Source of the DNA: AWTP1-13 sp963814055
GTDB taxonomy: Bacteria > Pseudomonadota > Alphaproteobacteria > Rhizobiales > Hyphomicrobiaceae
NCBI GenBank assembly: GCA_963814055.1
Contig: CAWFBJ010000017.1
Location: forward strand, 186,001-250,000
Reading direction: 5' to 3'
DNA: 64,000 nucleotides
Shown here in pieces: positions 50,611 to 58,254 of the stretch. The position numbers were made by a program, and so were the translations under genes. The stretch's first letter is position 1. Each line of letters begins with the position of its first letter. The notes beneath the pieces are model-generated. The model was given only the letters and a program-made list of their open reading frames with translations. It did not search any database and was not told the origin of the DNA.

Positions 50611-50789
50611 GGTGCGCATTTTGCGCGTGTGCTCGAGCAACTGGGAATCGCGGAGCAAATCAAGGCGCGGCTCACGGTGCTTTCGGCGGTGACGCGATCG
50701 CGGAAGGGGCGTGGGGGCGGTTCGAGATCGGGGTCAGCAAGTCGAGCGAAATCGTTGCCCACTCGGGAGAGGGAGCGGCAGCCCGATAA
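50611..50789 (+). pseudogene. remnant of a molybdate-type (ModA-like) substrate-binding protein gene
   Basis: In one frame GAHFARVLEQLGIAEQIKAR appears (from 50611), then after a frame break near 50675-50690 the other frame gives GGDAIAEGAWGRFEIGVSKS followed by SEIVAHSG. Together they match the C-terminal lobe of ModA-like periplasmic binding proteins (pattern GxxFxRVLxxLGIAxxxKxK ... GExEIGxxxxSEIL). No start, signal peptide or further domain is present and the frame ends at TAA near 50789. The flanks 50412-50610 and 50790-50926 show no gene. Confidence 0.6.
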
Positions 50790-50926
50790 GCGGTTGCGGT
50801 CCGCTAAGCAAAAGCGCTGTGCGGCAGTGTCCGGTTTTTCCTCCAGCGACCGGCTGTTACATTGGGCGGCATTTCGTACGGGAAGCTGGCGCCGCCGGCT
50901 TGGCCTGCGATCCCAAGGAGGACCTG

Positions 50927-51562
50927 ATGATCTATGAGTTGAGAACCTACACCGTCCGGCAGGGTTCGCTGCCTGATGTGGTCAAGGCGGCGAGCACCGT
51001 GTCACGCGACGTCCGCGGCGATAATTACGGCAAGCTCGAGGGCTACTGGCAAACCGATATTGGGCCGCTCAATCAGGTCATGCATCTGTGGAGTTACACC
51101 GACCTCAACGAGCGCGCGCGGCTGCGGGCAGAACTTGCCAAGAACCCGCGCTGGGGCGGCGAGTATCTTCCGCTGACCAGGCCGCACGTTGTTCGCCAGG
51201 ACATCCGCCTGCTCAACGCCGTGGTTGCGCCCGTCGCGCCGTCGCGCGCGCCCAACGTCTACGAGTTTCGAAATTATCGGACCAAGCCAGGCGCCGTGCG
51301 TCAATGGGCCGAGCTGATGAGCAAGGTGCTCCCGGCGCGCGAGAAGTACTCCAAGATCGTCGGGCTCTGGATTACCGAAGCGCCGCAGGTCAACGAGGCC
51401 TGTCACATCTGGGCCTACAACGATCTCAACCACCGCGCCCAGGTGCGTGCCGAAGCCGTCAAGGATCCAGCCTTCGCCGCCTTCCTCAAGGAAGCAGCCT
51501 CACTGATCGAGGAGATGCACTCGACCGTGATTATCCCGGCGCCGCATTCGCCGCTCAAATAA
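50927..51562 (+). CDS. NIPSNAP family protein, two tandem domains
   Basis: A 211-residue protein with an internal duplication. Copy 1 (residues about 1-100) starts MIYELRTYTVRQGSLPDVVK and has MHLWSYTDLNERARLRAELA; copy 2 (about 108-205) starts NVYEFRNYRTKPGAVRQWAE and has CHIWAYNDLNHRAQVRAEAV. Both carry the NIPSNAP/dimeric alpha-beta-barrel hallmarks. The ATG at 50927 follows AAGGAGG, an excellent ribosome site. Bacterial NIPSNAP proteins have no firm function; putative roles in aromatic or vesicle-related metabolism are speculative. Confidence 0.92.
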   Translation: MIYELRTYTVRQGSLPDVVKAASTVSRDVRGDNYGKLEGYWQTDIGPLNQVMHLWSYTDLNERARLRAELAKNPRWGGEYLPLTRPHVVRQDIRLLNAVVAPVAPSRAPNVYEFRNYRTKPGAVRQWAELMSKVLPAREKYSKIVGLWITEAPQVNEACHIWAYNDLNHRAQVRAEAVKDPAFAAFLKEAASLIEEMHSTVIIPAPHSPLK

Positions 51563-51613
51563 ACCGATGTCGTGCCGTCGGTCTAATCAATAGTGGATCG
51601 CCAGTAAGCATTG

Positions 51614-51637
51614 AACCCTCCCCATCCGGGGAGGGTT
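51614..51637. terminator. strong hairpin between convergent genes
   Basis: AACCCTCCCC (51614-51623) and GGGGAGGGTT (51628-51637) form a perfect 10-bp stem with a 4-base loop, lying between the convergent NIPSNAP and HU-like genes. It probably acts as a bidirectional terminator although T-runs are short; it also resembles the family of CCCTC-type intergenic palindromes. Confidence 0.6.
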
Positions 51638-51700
51638 TAATGCCGAAAGCAGGCAAGGTCTCTTCGCCAGTACCGGCCAGCTCGTGGGCGCCTGCGAGGA

Positions 51701-52012
51701 TCAGATGGCCTCTTTCAGGTCCTTGGCCGCGCGGAAGGCGATCTTCTTGCTGGCCTTGATCTTGATGGCCTCGCCGGTCGCCGGGTTGCGGCCCATCCGC
51801 GCCGGGCGCTTGCGCACCTGCAGGATGCCGAGGCCGCCGATGCGGATGCGCGCGCCCCGCTTGAGATGCTTGGTGATGTCTCCGACCATCTCTTCCAGCA
51901 TACCCATCACTTGCTTCTTGGGAAGTTCATGGGATTCGGAAAGTCCTTCGGCAAGCTGACGCAGCGTTACGGTCTCGACTTTTGCTGCTGTGGATGTCGC
52001 ATTCGTAGCCAT
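51701..52012 (-). CDS. HU/IHF family DNA-binding protein
   Basis: A 103-residue nucleoid-type protein. ATG 52012 with AGGGAGAT upstream starts TNATSTAAKVETVTLRQLAE; the extended N-terminus (about 15 residues) precedes the HU fold: LPKKQVMGMLEEMVGDITKH, then RGARIRIGGLGILQVRKRPA with the beta-arm RMGRNPATGEAIKIKASKKI, including the R-N-P-x-T-G tip. It bends DNA. An A/S-rich N-terminal tail is a feature of some alphaproteobacterial HU variants. Confidence 0.94.
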   Translation of the reverse strand: MATNATSTAAKVETVTLRQLAEGLSESHELPKKQVMGMLEEMVGDITKHLKRGARIRIGGLGILQVRKRPARMGRNPATGEAIKIKASKKIAFRAAKDLKEAI

Positions 52013-52232
52013 GGCATCTCCCTCACGGAATTTCTGGGTGAATGACAAACCAGCGCCTAGCATAGGTAGAACGGGCATAACTAGCCCTTCTTTGCAGAAA
52101 TGCGCACGAAATTGATGGGTGTTGGGCCTTGACCGGGACGACCCGTCCTGTCTGCAACATGCATCGTGCGCAGGCTGGAAGGCCGCTGAGCGGGCCTTCC
52201 AGCCGTAGGCGAACTATTTTCAAGGGTCCCGT

Positions 52233-52859
52233 TCAGAGGCCGTGCCAGGGCTGCATCAGGCGCGCGAGCAGGCCACGGAATCGCGTTGGCTGCTCATTGG
52301 CGATCACACAGATGCATCCCGCCTCAGCATCCGCGACCGGCGTGTGCTCGATATCCTCATCGACATCAGCCACATCTCCCGGCTCGTATCTTCCCATGCT
52401 GTCGATAAGGGCTCCGCGCAGCACCAAGGTGATCTCGCTGCCGCCGTGCGTGTGCTCGGGAACGCTGGCGCCGGGGGCTGCCTTGATGAGTTGCAAGCTG
52501 CCTTCTCCGCCAATTTTCAGCGGACGATGCCACAGCCCCGGTCCGATCCAGCGCCACCGAACTTCGTCAAGGCCGCCGCCGATGAGTTGCGAGAGAGATG
52601 GCGCGAGTTCGCCCGCCATAGTCGGAGCAGGTGCAGGCAGGTCGATGATCTCCGGCATGGCCGGCTGCGAGCGATCCAAGGTCGCCGGTGGCAGAGTCGA
52701 TACGAGCGCGCCGCCGATACGTTCCAGAATTCTCAGCTCGCGGCGGCAACGAGGGCATCCCGCGATGTGGGCAGCGGCGATCGCAGCCAGCGCGTTTGGC
52801 AGCGAGCCGGCGGCGAAGCTCATCAAGGTCGCGTCGTCGAGGTGGTGCGTGATGGTCAT
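52233..52859 (-). CDS. chrR: ChrR family zinc anti-sigma factor (cupin)
   Basis: A 208-residue cytosolic anti-sigma factor. The N-terminal zinc anti-sigma domain holds His6, His31, Cys35 and Cys38 (HIAGCPRC), the same residues and numbers as in Rhodobacter sphaeroides ChrR. The C-terminal cupin has His136, His138, Glu142 and His172 (HTHGGSE ... EHTP), matching the ChrR cupin zinc ligands with a constant offset of five. In the known system singlet oxygen releases RpoE from ChrR. Its start overlaps the end of the sigma-factor gene by 4 bp, so they are made together. Confidence 0.95.
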   Translation of the reverse strand: MTITHHLDDATLMSFAAGSLPNALAAIAAAHIAGCPRCRRELRILERIGGALVSTLPPATLDRSQPAMPEIIDLPAPAPTMAGELAPSLSQLIGGGLDEVRWRWIGPGLWHRPLKIGGEGSLQLIKAAPGASVPEHTHGGSEITLVLRGALIDSMGRYEPGDVADVDEDIEHTPVADAEAGCICVIANEQPTRFRGLLARLMQPWHGL

Positions 52860-53464
52860 TCTAGATCCTCGAGTACGGTGCGTACCTTCTGATAGGCGAT
52901 GCGCATCCGCGATTTGACGGTCCCCAGCGGCAGCGCCAGGCGTGTTGCGATTTCGCTTTGCGACAAACCCTCGAGATAGGCGAGCGTGAGGACTTCGCGT
53001 TGATCCTGGGGCAGGTCGGTCAAGGCGGCGTGCAACCGAACATGCTGCTGCTTCTCGACCAGCGCTTCGTCAGGCAACGTCTCTTCCGACGGTTCCACCA
53101 ATCGCCATTCAGGCAGTTCCTGCCAAGGAACTTCGCGCCGCAACCGGTCGATCCTCAAGTTTCTGGCTATGGCGAAAACCCAGGTTGTCATGCTGCCCTT
53201 GTCGCCGGCATAGAGCGATGCCTTGCGCCAGACGGTCAGCAGAGTTTCCTGGGCCAGGTCCTCCGCGGTGCCTGCGTCGGCGCCCTTGCGCATCATGTAG
53301 GCCTTCACGCGCGGCCCAAAGGTGTCGTAAAGCTCGCGAAACGCTGCGGGATCCGCCTGATCAGCAACGCGCCGCAACAGGTCTGCCATGATGCCGCGAT
53401 ATGCCATGGGCGGGATCGACGGGAATTGCCCGCCGGATCCAGGATTGCGTGAGGGGCTTACCAT
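52856..53464 (-). CDS. rpoE: ECF sigma factor, RpoE/ChrR type
   Basis: A 202-residue ECF sigma factor. Region 2 is about residues 25-100 (FRELYDTFGPRVKAYMMRKG, AEDLAQETLLTVWRKA, WVFAIARNLRIDRLRR) and region 4 about 135-195 (LPQDQREVLTLAYLEGLSQS, EIATRLALPLGTVKSRMR). This sequence type pairs with ChrR anti-sigma factors, and chrR follows with a 4-bp overlap. I use the ATG at 53464 because the matching promoter lies 27 bp upstream; the open frame extends to 53578 but would cross that promoter. It should direct the singlet-oxygen or organic-peroxide response. Confidence 0.93.
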   Translation of the reverse strand: MVSPSRNPGSGGQFPSIPPMAYRGIMADLLRRVADQADPAAFRELYDTFGPRVKAYMMRKGADAGTAEDLAQETLLTVWRKASLYAGDKGSMTTWVFAIARNLRIDRLRREVPWQELPEWRLVEPSEETLPDEALVEKQQHVRLHAALTDLPQDQREVLTLAYLEGLSQSEIATRLALPLGTVKSRMRIAYQKVRTVLEDLE

Positions 53465-53490
53465 AGTTGAATGTTGCGCCGTTGAGCAGA

Positions 53491-53520
53491 GGTTTACGGC
53501 GCGGACAGGCATTTGGATCA
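53491..53520 (-). promoter_or_regulatory. RpoE (ChrR-controlled) type promoter of rpoE-chrR
   Basis: Read leftward, TGATCC (53520-53515), 18 bases, then TAAACC (53496-53491) fits the TGATCC-N18-TA consensus of the RpoE/ChrR group. It ends 26 bp before the rpoE ATG, indicating positive autoregulation. Confidence 0.7.
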
Positions 53521-53648
53521 GTGCGGTGGGGACATTTCTTGCTGCGGCTTCCCGCGCAACGGCCTTTTCGTTAAGCATGGCAACGACTATCGTTGTCGCA
53601 GGAGCAGCCCGGGTGATGATCTATAGGGTTGGAAAGGCGATCTGACCC

Positions 53649-54566
53649 ATGGCAGAAGCCAAGCGCATCATTTGTGTCGGCCACGCGGCGCTCGACCGTA
53701 TCTATCGCATCGAGGCGTTTCCCGCCCAGCCGACCAAGGTGCGTGCCCTGGAATACATGGAGGCGGGTGGCGGGATGGCCGCCAACGCTGCAGTGGCCAT
53801 CGCTCGCCTGGGCGGCAGGGCAGAACTCTGGAGCCGAATCGGCGACGACAGTGCCGGCAGTACGATCCGCGCGGGCTTGAAGGCGGAGCACGTGGATGTG
53901 CGCTACGTTCAATCCTTCGAAGGCGCCCGCTCTTCCACGTCGGCCATTGTCGTCGACGACAATGGCGAACGCTTGATCGTGGGGCAGCGCGATGCGGGTA
54001 TGCCATCGGATACCGGCTGGCTGCCACTCGAACGCGTGAAGGAGGCCGATGTCGTCCTGGGTGATTTGAGATGGCTGGAGGGCGTGCGCACTGTGTTCGC
54101 TCACGCGCGCAAGGATGGCGTTCCAACCGTCCTCGACGCCGATCTGGGCGCGCGCGAAGCCTTGTCCGGACTCCTGAAGCACACCGACTACGCTATTTTT
54201 TCCGCACCGGCCCTGCGCGAGTTTGCTGCAGGCGACAACGATGCGCAGCAACTCGATCATCTCCTTTCGTTCGGCGTGAAGCACGCGGGTGTCACGCTTG
54301 GGAGCGAGGGCTATACATGGCGCGAACGCGGTAGCGATGGGCATGTCCCTGCATTCAGCGTGAGCGTCACCGATACGACGGGCGCCGGCGATGCATTCCA
54401 CGGCACCTTTGCCTTGATGTTGGCCGAGGGTGTTGCGGTCGGGGAGCGTGCACGTATGGCCGCCGCTGCCGCCGCCCTCAAGTGCACGCGCCTGGGCTCG
54501 CGCGCTGGTCTGCCTTCGCGGTCTGAACTGCACAAGTTTCAGGCCAGCGCTGCGCCCGTGCGCTGA
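53649..54566 (+). CDS. PfkB family carbohydrate kinase
   Basis: A 305-residue ribokinase-fold kinase. The N-terminal signature GGGMAANAAVAIARLGGRAE (about residues 40-59) and the C-terminal catalytic motif DTTGAGDAFHGTF with Asp248 as the base are both intact. Between them GSEGYTWRERG and related segments form the ATP site. Family members phosphorylate sugars such as ribose, fructose, adenosine or 2-keto-3-deoxygluconate; the sequence does not tell which. It is divergent from rpoE-chrR, and no sugar-transport gene is next to it. Confidence 0.91.
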   Translation: MAEAKRIICVGHAALDRIYRIEAFPAQPTKVRALEYMEAGGGMAANAAVAIARLGGRAELWSRIGDDSAGSTIRAGLKAEHVDVRYVQSFEGARSSTSAIVVDDNGERLIVGQRDAGMPSDTGWLPLERVKEADVVLGDLRWLEGVRTVFAHARKDGVPTVLDADLGAREALSGLLKHTDYAIFSAPALREFAAGDNDAQQLDHLLSFGVKHAGVTLGSEGYTWRERGSDGHVPAFSVSVTDTTGAGDAFHGTFALMLAEGVAVGERARMAAAAAALKCTRLGSRAGLPSRSELHKFQASAAPVR

Positions 54567-54719
54567 GCGCACTTATGCTCGCGGCGGAGTTTTCGAAGTT
54601 ATCAACACAAATCTGAATAGTCGGAGTGCTGATCAGGCGATTGTGACTTGAAAACGCGTGCGCGCACTCGATGCGGGATCTAGAGTCGTATGGGGGGTTT
54701 AGCAGCGGAGAGTTCGCGC

Positions 54720-55124
54720 ATGGCTGACAAGACCACCAATGGACGTGCCGACAACGGCTTGCCCCCCATGATGCTGCCGTTCGGGCTCGAGGCCCTGATG
54801 GAAATGAACCGGCCGGCACTGTCGGCGATGGCCGAGGTGAACGGCAAGGTCTACGAGAACCTCGCGACCCTGAACAAGAGCTGGGTTGCATTCGTCAACC
54901 GTCGCCTCAAGGAAGACTTCGCGGTGCCGAAACAGCTGGCCGGGTGCAAGACGGTGCAGGAGATGTACAGCGTCTATGCCGACTTCTTCCAGACCGCCGT
55001 GACGGATTACCAGTCAAGTTTCGAGCAGATGAGCAAGCTCAGCAAGGCGATGGCGGAAGAAACGGCCCAGGCGGTGCAGGTGCGTCTGGAAGAGAGTGCG
55101 AGCACCTTGCGGCCGCATAACTGA
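54720..55124 (+). CDS. phasin-family-like protein
   Basis: A 134-residue protein, mostly amphipathic helix. The ATG at 54720 begins ADKTTNGRADNGLPPMMLPF and the helical region (about 30-120) contains MNRPALSAMAEVNGKVYENL, DYQSSFEQMSKLSKAMAEET and AQAVQVRLEESASTL, a heptad pattern of polyhydroxyalkanoate granule-coating phasins. It lacks cysteines except one near residue 80. With the acetoacetyl-CoA reductase and thiolase in the window it supports the idea of polyhydroxybutyrate granules, though phaC is absent here. Confidence 0.75.
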   Translation: MADKTTNGRADNGLPPMMLPFGLEALMEMNRPALSAMAEVNGKVYENLATLNKSWVAFVNRRLKEDFAVPKQLAGCKTVQEMYSVYADFFQTAVTDYQSSFEQMSKLSKAMAEETAQAVQVRLEESASTLRPHN

Positions 55125-55251
55125 AGCCGTTGGTGTTCTCCCAGTCTGCCCAGAGCGCACGCCAATCCTGACTTAAAGAGTGCGAGCGCTCGCGCTTGAT
55201 TCTAAGCTCCTCGAGAACCGCGCCCACACCGGTATTGAGGAGCGAAACGTC

Positions 55252-56109
55252 ATGGCCAAGGTGCTCTATGAGCGCGACGGGCGCATTGCCCGCATTACCC
55301 TGAATCGTCCTGAAGTCCTGAATGCGATCGACGACGGCCTGCCGCGCGAGCTGGCAGCGGCCGTCGAGCGGGCGGATACCGATGAGGCTGTGCATGTCAT
55401 CGTACTGGCGGGAGCGGGACGCGCTTTCTGTGCCGGCTACGATCTTATGCACTACGCGCAGAAGGATGGCGCAAACCGCTACACCCAGGACATGCCGTGG
55501 GACCCCATGAAGGACTACACCTTCATGATGCGCAACACCGAGCAGTTCATGAGCCTGTTTCGCTCCAAACGCCCGGTGATCTGCAAGGTCCACGGGTTCG
55601 CGGTCGCCGGCGGCTCCGACATCGCGCTTTGCTCCGACCTTGTCGTCATGGCCGAGGACGCCCGCATCGGCTACATGCCCACGCGCGTATGGGGCTGCCC
55701 GACCACGGCGATGTGGGTTTATCGCCTGGGAGCCGAGAAGGCCAAGCGCATGCTGTTCACCGGCGACAAGGTCGACGGGCGCGAAGCCGAAAAACTGGGC
55801 CTGGTGCTCAAGGCGGTGCCCGCGGGCCGGCTCGACGAGGAAGTGGATGAACTGGCGCACCGTATGGCGTCGGTGCCGCAGAACCAGCTCATGATGCAGA
55901 AATTGATGGTCAACCAGGCGCTCAGCAACATGGGCCTGCACACCACGCAGATGATCGCCACCGTGTTCGACGGGATTACCCGGCACACGCGCGAGGGACT
56001 GAATTTCAAGCGCCGCGCGGCGGAGAAGGGCTGGAAGCACGCTGTAGACGAGCGCGACCAGGGCACCTTCGACTGGACCGCTTACGAGCCGATCAAGGCC
56101 AATCGGTAG
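55252..56109 (+). CDS. enoyl-CoA hydratase/isomerase (crotonase) family protein
   Basis: A 285-residue crotonase-fold protein. ATG 55252 has GAGGAGCG upstream; the frame to 55180 is an extension. Oxyanion-hole segments are VIVLAGAGRAFCAGYDLM (about residues 49-66) and KVHGFAVAGGSDIALCSDL (about 111-129); MPTRVWGCPTTAMW follows. The usual catalytic glutamates of enoyl-CoA hydratase (at the Glu144/Glu164 positions) are not clearly conserved (AGGSDIAL and TRVWGCPT instead), so isomerase, hydrolase or another crotonase reaction is possible. It is encoded alone between the phasin-like gene and transketolase. Confidence 0.9.
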   Translation: MAKVLYERDGRIARITLNRPEVLNAIDDGLPRELAAAVERADTDEAVHVIVLAGAGRAFCAGYDLMHYAQKDGANRYTQDMPWDPMKDYTFMMRNTEQFMSLFRSKRPVICKVHGFAVAGGSDIALCSDLVVMAEDARIGYMPTRVWGCPTTAMWVYRLGAEKAKRMLFTGDKVDGREAEKLGLVLKAVPAGRLDEEVDELAHRMASVPQNQLMMQKLMVNQALSNMGLHTTQMIATVFDGITRHTREGLNFKRRAAEKGWKHAVDERDQGTFDWTAYEPIKANR

Positions 56110-56238
56110 CAAAAGCAGCCCAAGGCTGCTGTGCATGGGTGAGCGGACGGTCATTGCGCGGGTAGACGTCTTGCGCCGGGCCAGCTAATCCTGCGCCCGC
56201 ATTGGCCTTTTCATGGATGGCTCAGCGCGGGGGCGGGC

Positions 56239-58254
56239 ATGGCAAATCCGGCGGTGAAAATGAGCGTAGCGAGTGAGATAGCGCACAAGGACATGGCCAA
56301 CGCCATCCGGGCGCTGGCCATGGATGCCGTCGAGAAGGCCAAATCCGGACATCCGGGCATGCCGATGGGCATGGCCGACGTTGCAACGGTCTTGTTCACC
56401 CAGTTCCTGAAGTTCGATGCCGCTGCGCCCGAATGGCCGGATCGCGACCGCTTCGTGCTGTCCGCCGGACACGGCTCGATGCTGCTCTACGCCTTGCTGC
56501 ATCTCACGGGCTATCCGGGTGTATCGATGCAGGAGTTGAGCAACTTCCGCCAGCTCGGATCCAAAACTGCCGGCCACCCCGAGTACGGGCATGCGCCGGG
56601 CATCGACACCACGACGGGCCCGCTGGGGCAGGGCATCGCCAATGCCGTCGGCATGGCGTTGGCCGAGCGGCTCATCAATGCCCGGCTCGGCGATGCCGTC
56701 GTCGATCACTTCACGTATGTGATTGCAGGCGACGGCTGCCTGATGGAAGGCATCAGCCATGAGGCGATCTCGTTGGCGGGACACCTCAAGCTCAACAAGC
56801 TGATCGTGCTGTTCGACGACAATTCCATCTCCATCGACGGCGCCACATCCCTGTCCGTATCGGACGACCAGGTTGCGCGCTTCAAGGCGTCGGGTTGGAA
56901 TGCGGTCGGGATCGATGGCCACGATCCAGCTGCCATCGCTTTTGCGATCGAGGGCGCCCGGCGCTCCGACAAGCCGACATTGATCGCGTGCAAGACCATC
57001 ATCGGTTATGGTGCGCCGACCAAGCAAGGCAAAGCGTCGACGCACGGCGAGCCTCTCGGCGCCGAGGAAATCAGGGGCGCGCGCGCGAAGCTTGATTGGG
57101 CAAGCGCGCCCTTCGAGGTGCCGGCCGGCGTGCTGGCGGCATGGCGCGCAGCAGGATCGCGGGGCAGCGCGCAGCGCAAAGATTGGGACAAGCTGGCGAA
57201 CAGGCTCGATCATGCTCAACGCGCGTTGCTGGGCGATCCAGTCGATGCCGGCGCCATCAAGGCCATTGCAACCGCCATTGGCGAGATCAAGTCCGAGTTC
57301 GTGGCGGCGCCACCCAAGATCGCAACGCGCGTGGCCTCGCAGAAGGTGCTGGAGAAGCTGGTTCCGATCCTGCCCAGCCTCATCGGCGGCTCGGCTGACC
57401 TCACCGGCTCGAACGGCACGCGGACCACGCATCACACAGCCGTTGCAGCCGGAAACTTCGCCGGCAACTACATTCACTATGGCGTACGCGAGCACGCCAT
57501 GGCGGCAGCCATGAACGGTCTGGCGCTGCACGGCGGCATCGTGCCCTACGGCGGCACATTCCTCGTCTTCACCGACTATTGCCGGCCGTCGATCCGCCTC
57601 TCGGCACTGATGGGTCAGCGCGTGATCTATGTCATGACGCACGATTCCATCGGCCTCGGGGAGGACGGCCCGACCCATCAGCCTGTCGAGCACCTGGCAA
57701 GCCTTCGCGCCATGCCGAACGTCAATGTGTTCCGGCCGGCAGATCCAATCGAGACGGCCGAGTGCTGGGAGCTTGCACTGGGCGCAAGCCGCACGCCGTC
57801 GGTGCTGGCGCTGACGCGACAGGCCGTGCCTTTGCTGCGGACCGAGGCGGCCGGCGAGAACCGGTCATCCAAGGGCGCCTACGTGCTGGCCGAGGCTGAA
57901 GGCGGCAGGCGCGACGTCACGATCGTGGCGACCGGCTCCGAGGTCGGCCTTGCCATCGACGCTCGCGCACTGCTCGCCAAGGATGGCGTTCGCGCGGCCG
58001 TCGTGTCCATGCCATGCTGGGAACTGTTCGCGGCTCAGCCCGTTGCCTACCGCGAGACGGTACTGGGTTCGGCACCGAGGATCGGCGTCGAAGCCGGCGT
58101 CGGGTTCGGTTGGGAACGCTGGCTGGGTGACCGCGGTGCGTTCATTGGCATGGACGGCTTCGGAGCCTCCGCCCCCGCGGCCAAACTGTACGAACACTTC
58201 GGCATCACCCCGTCCAAGGTCGCCGAAACTGCAAAGAGAGTTGCCAAGGGCTGA
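56239..58254 (+). CDS. tkt: transketolase
   Basis: A 671-residue thiamine-diphosphate enzyme transferring two-carbon units between sugar phosphates (pentose phosphate or Calvin cycle). Motifs in order: AMDAVEKAKSGHPGMPMGMA, the diphosphate motif GDG at 164-166 (GDGCLMEGISHEA ... NKLIVLFDDNSISIDG), GSADLTGSNGT and HDSIGLGEDGPTHQPVEHLA in the pyrimidine domain with the cofactor-activating Glu, then the C-terminal domain. The first two ATG codons (56239 and 56260) are both possible. Its TGA overlaps the pgk ATG. The usual gap gene between tkt and pgk is missing. Confidence 0.96.
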   Translation: MANPAVKMSVASEIAHKDMANAIRALAMDAVEKAKSGHPGMPMGMADVATVLFTQFLKFDAAAPEWPDRDRFVLSAGHGSMLLYALLHLTGYPGVSMQELSNFRQLGSKTAGHPEYGHAPGIDTTTGPLGQGIANAVGMALAERLINARLGDAVVDHFTYVIAGDGCLMEGISHEAISLAGHLKLNKLIVLFDDNSISIDGATSLSVSDDQVARFKASGWNAVGIDGHDPAAIAFAIEGARRSDKPTLIACKTIIGYGAPTKQGKASTHGEPLGAEEIRGARAKLDWASAPFEVPAGVLAAWRAAGSRGSAQRKDWDKLANRLDHAQRALLGDPVDAGAIKAIATAIGEIKSEFVAAPPKIATRVASQKVLEKLVPILPSLIGGSADLTGSNGTRTTHHTAVAAGNFAGNYIHYGVREHAMAAAMNGLALHGGIVPYGGTFLVFTDYCRPSIRLSALMGQRVIYVMTHDSIGLGEDGPTHQPVEHLASLRAMPNVNVFRPADPIETAECWELALGASRTPSVLALTRQAVPLLRTEAAGENRSSKGAYVLAEAEGGRRDVTIVATGSEVGLAIDARALLAKDGVRAAVVSMPCWELFAAQPVAYRETVLGSAPRIGVEAGVGFGWERWLGDRGAFIGMDGFGASAPAAKLYEHFGITPSKVAETAKRVAKG

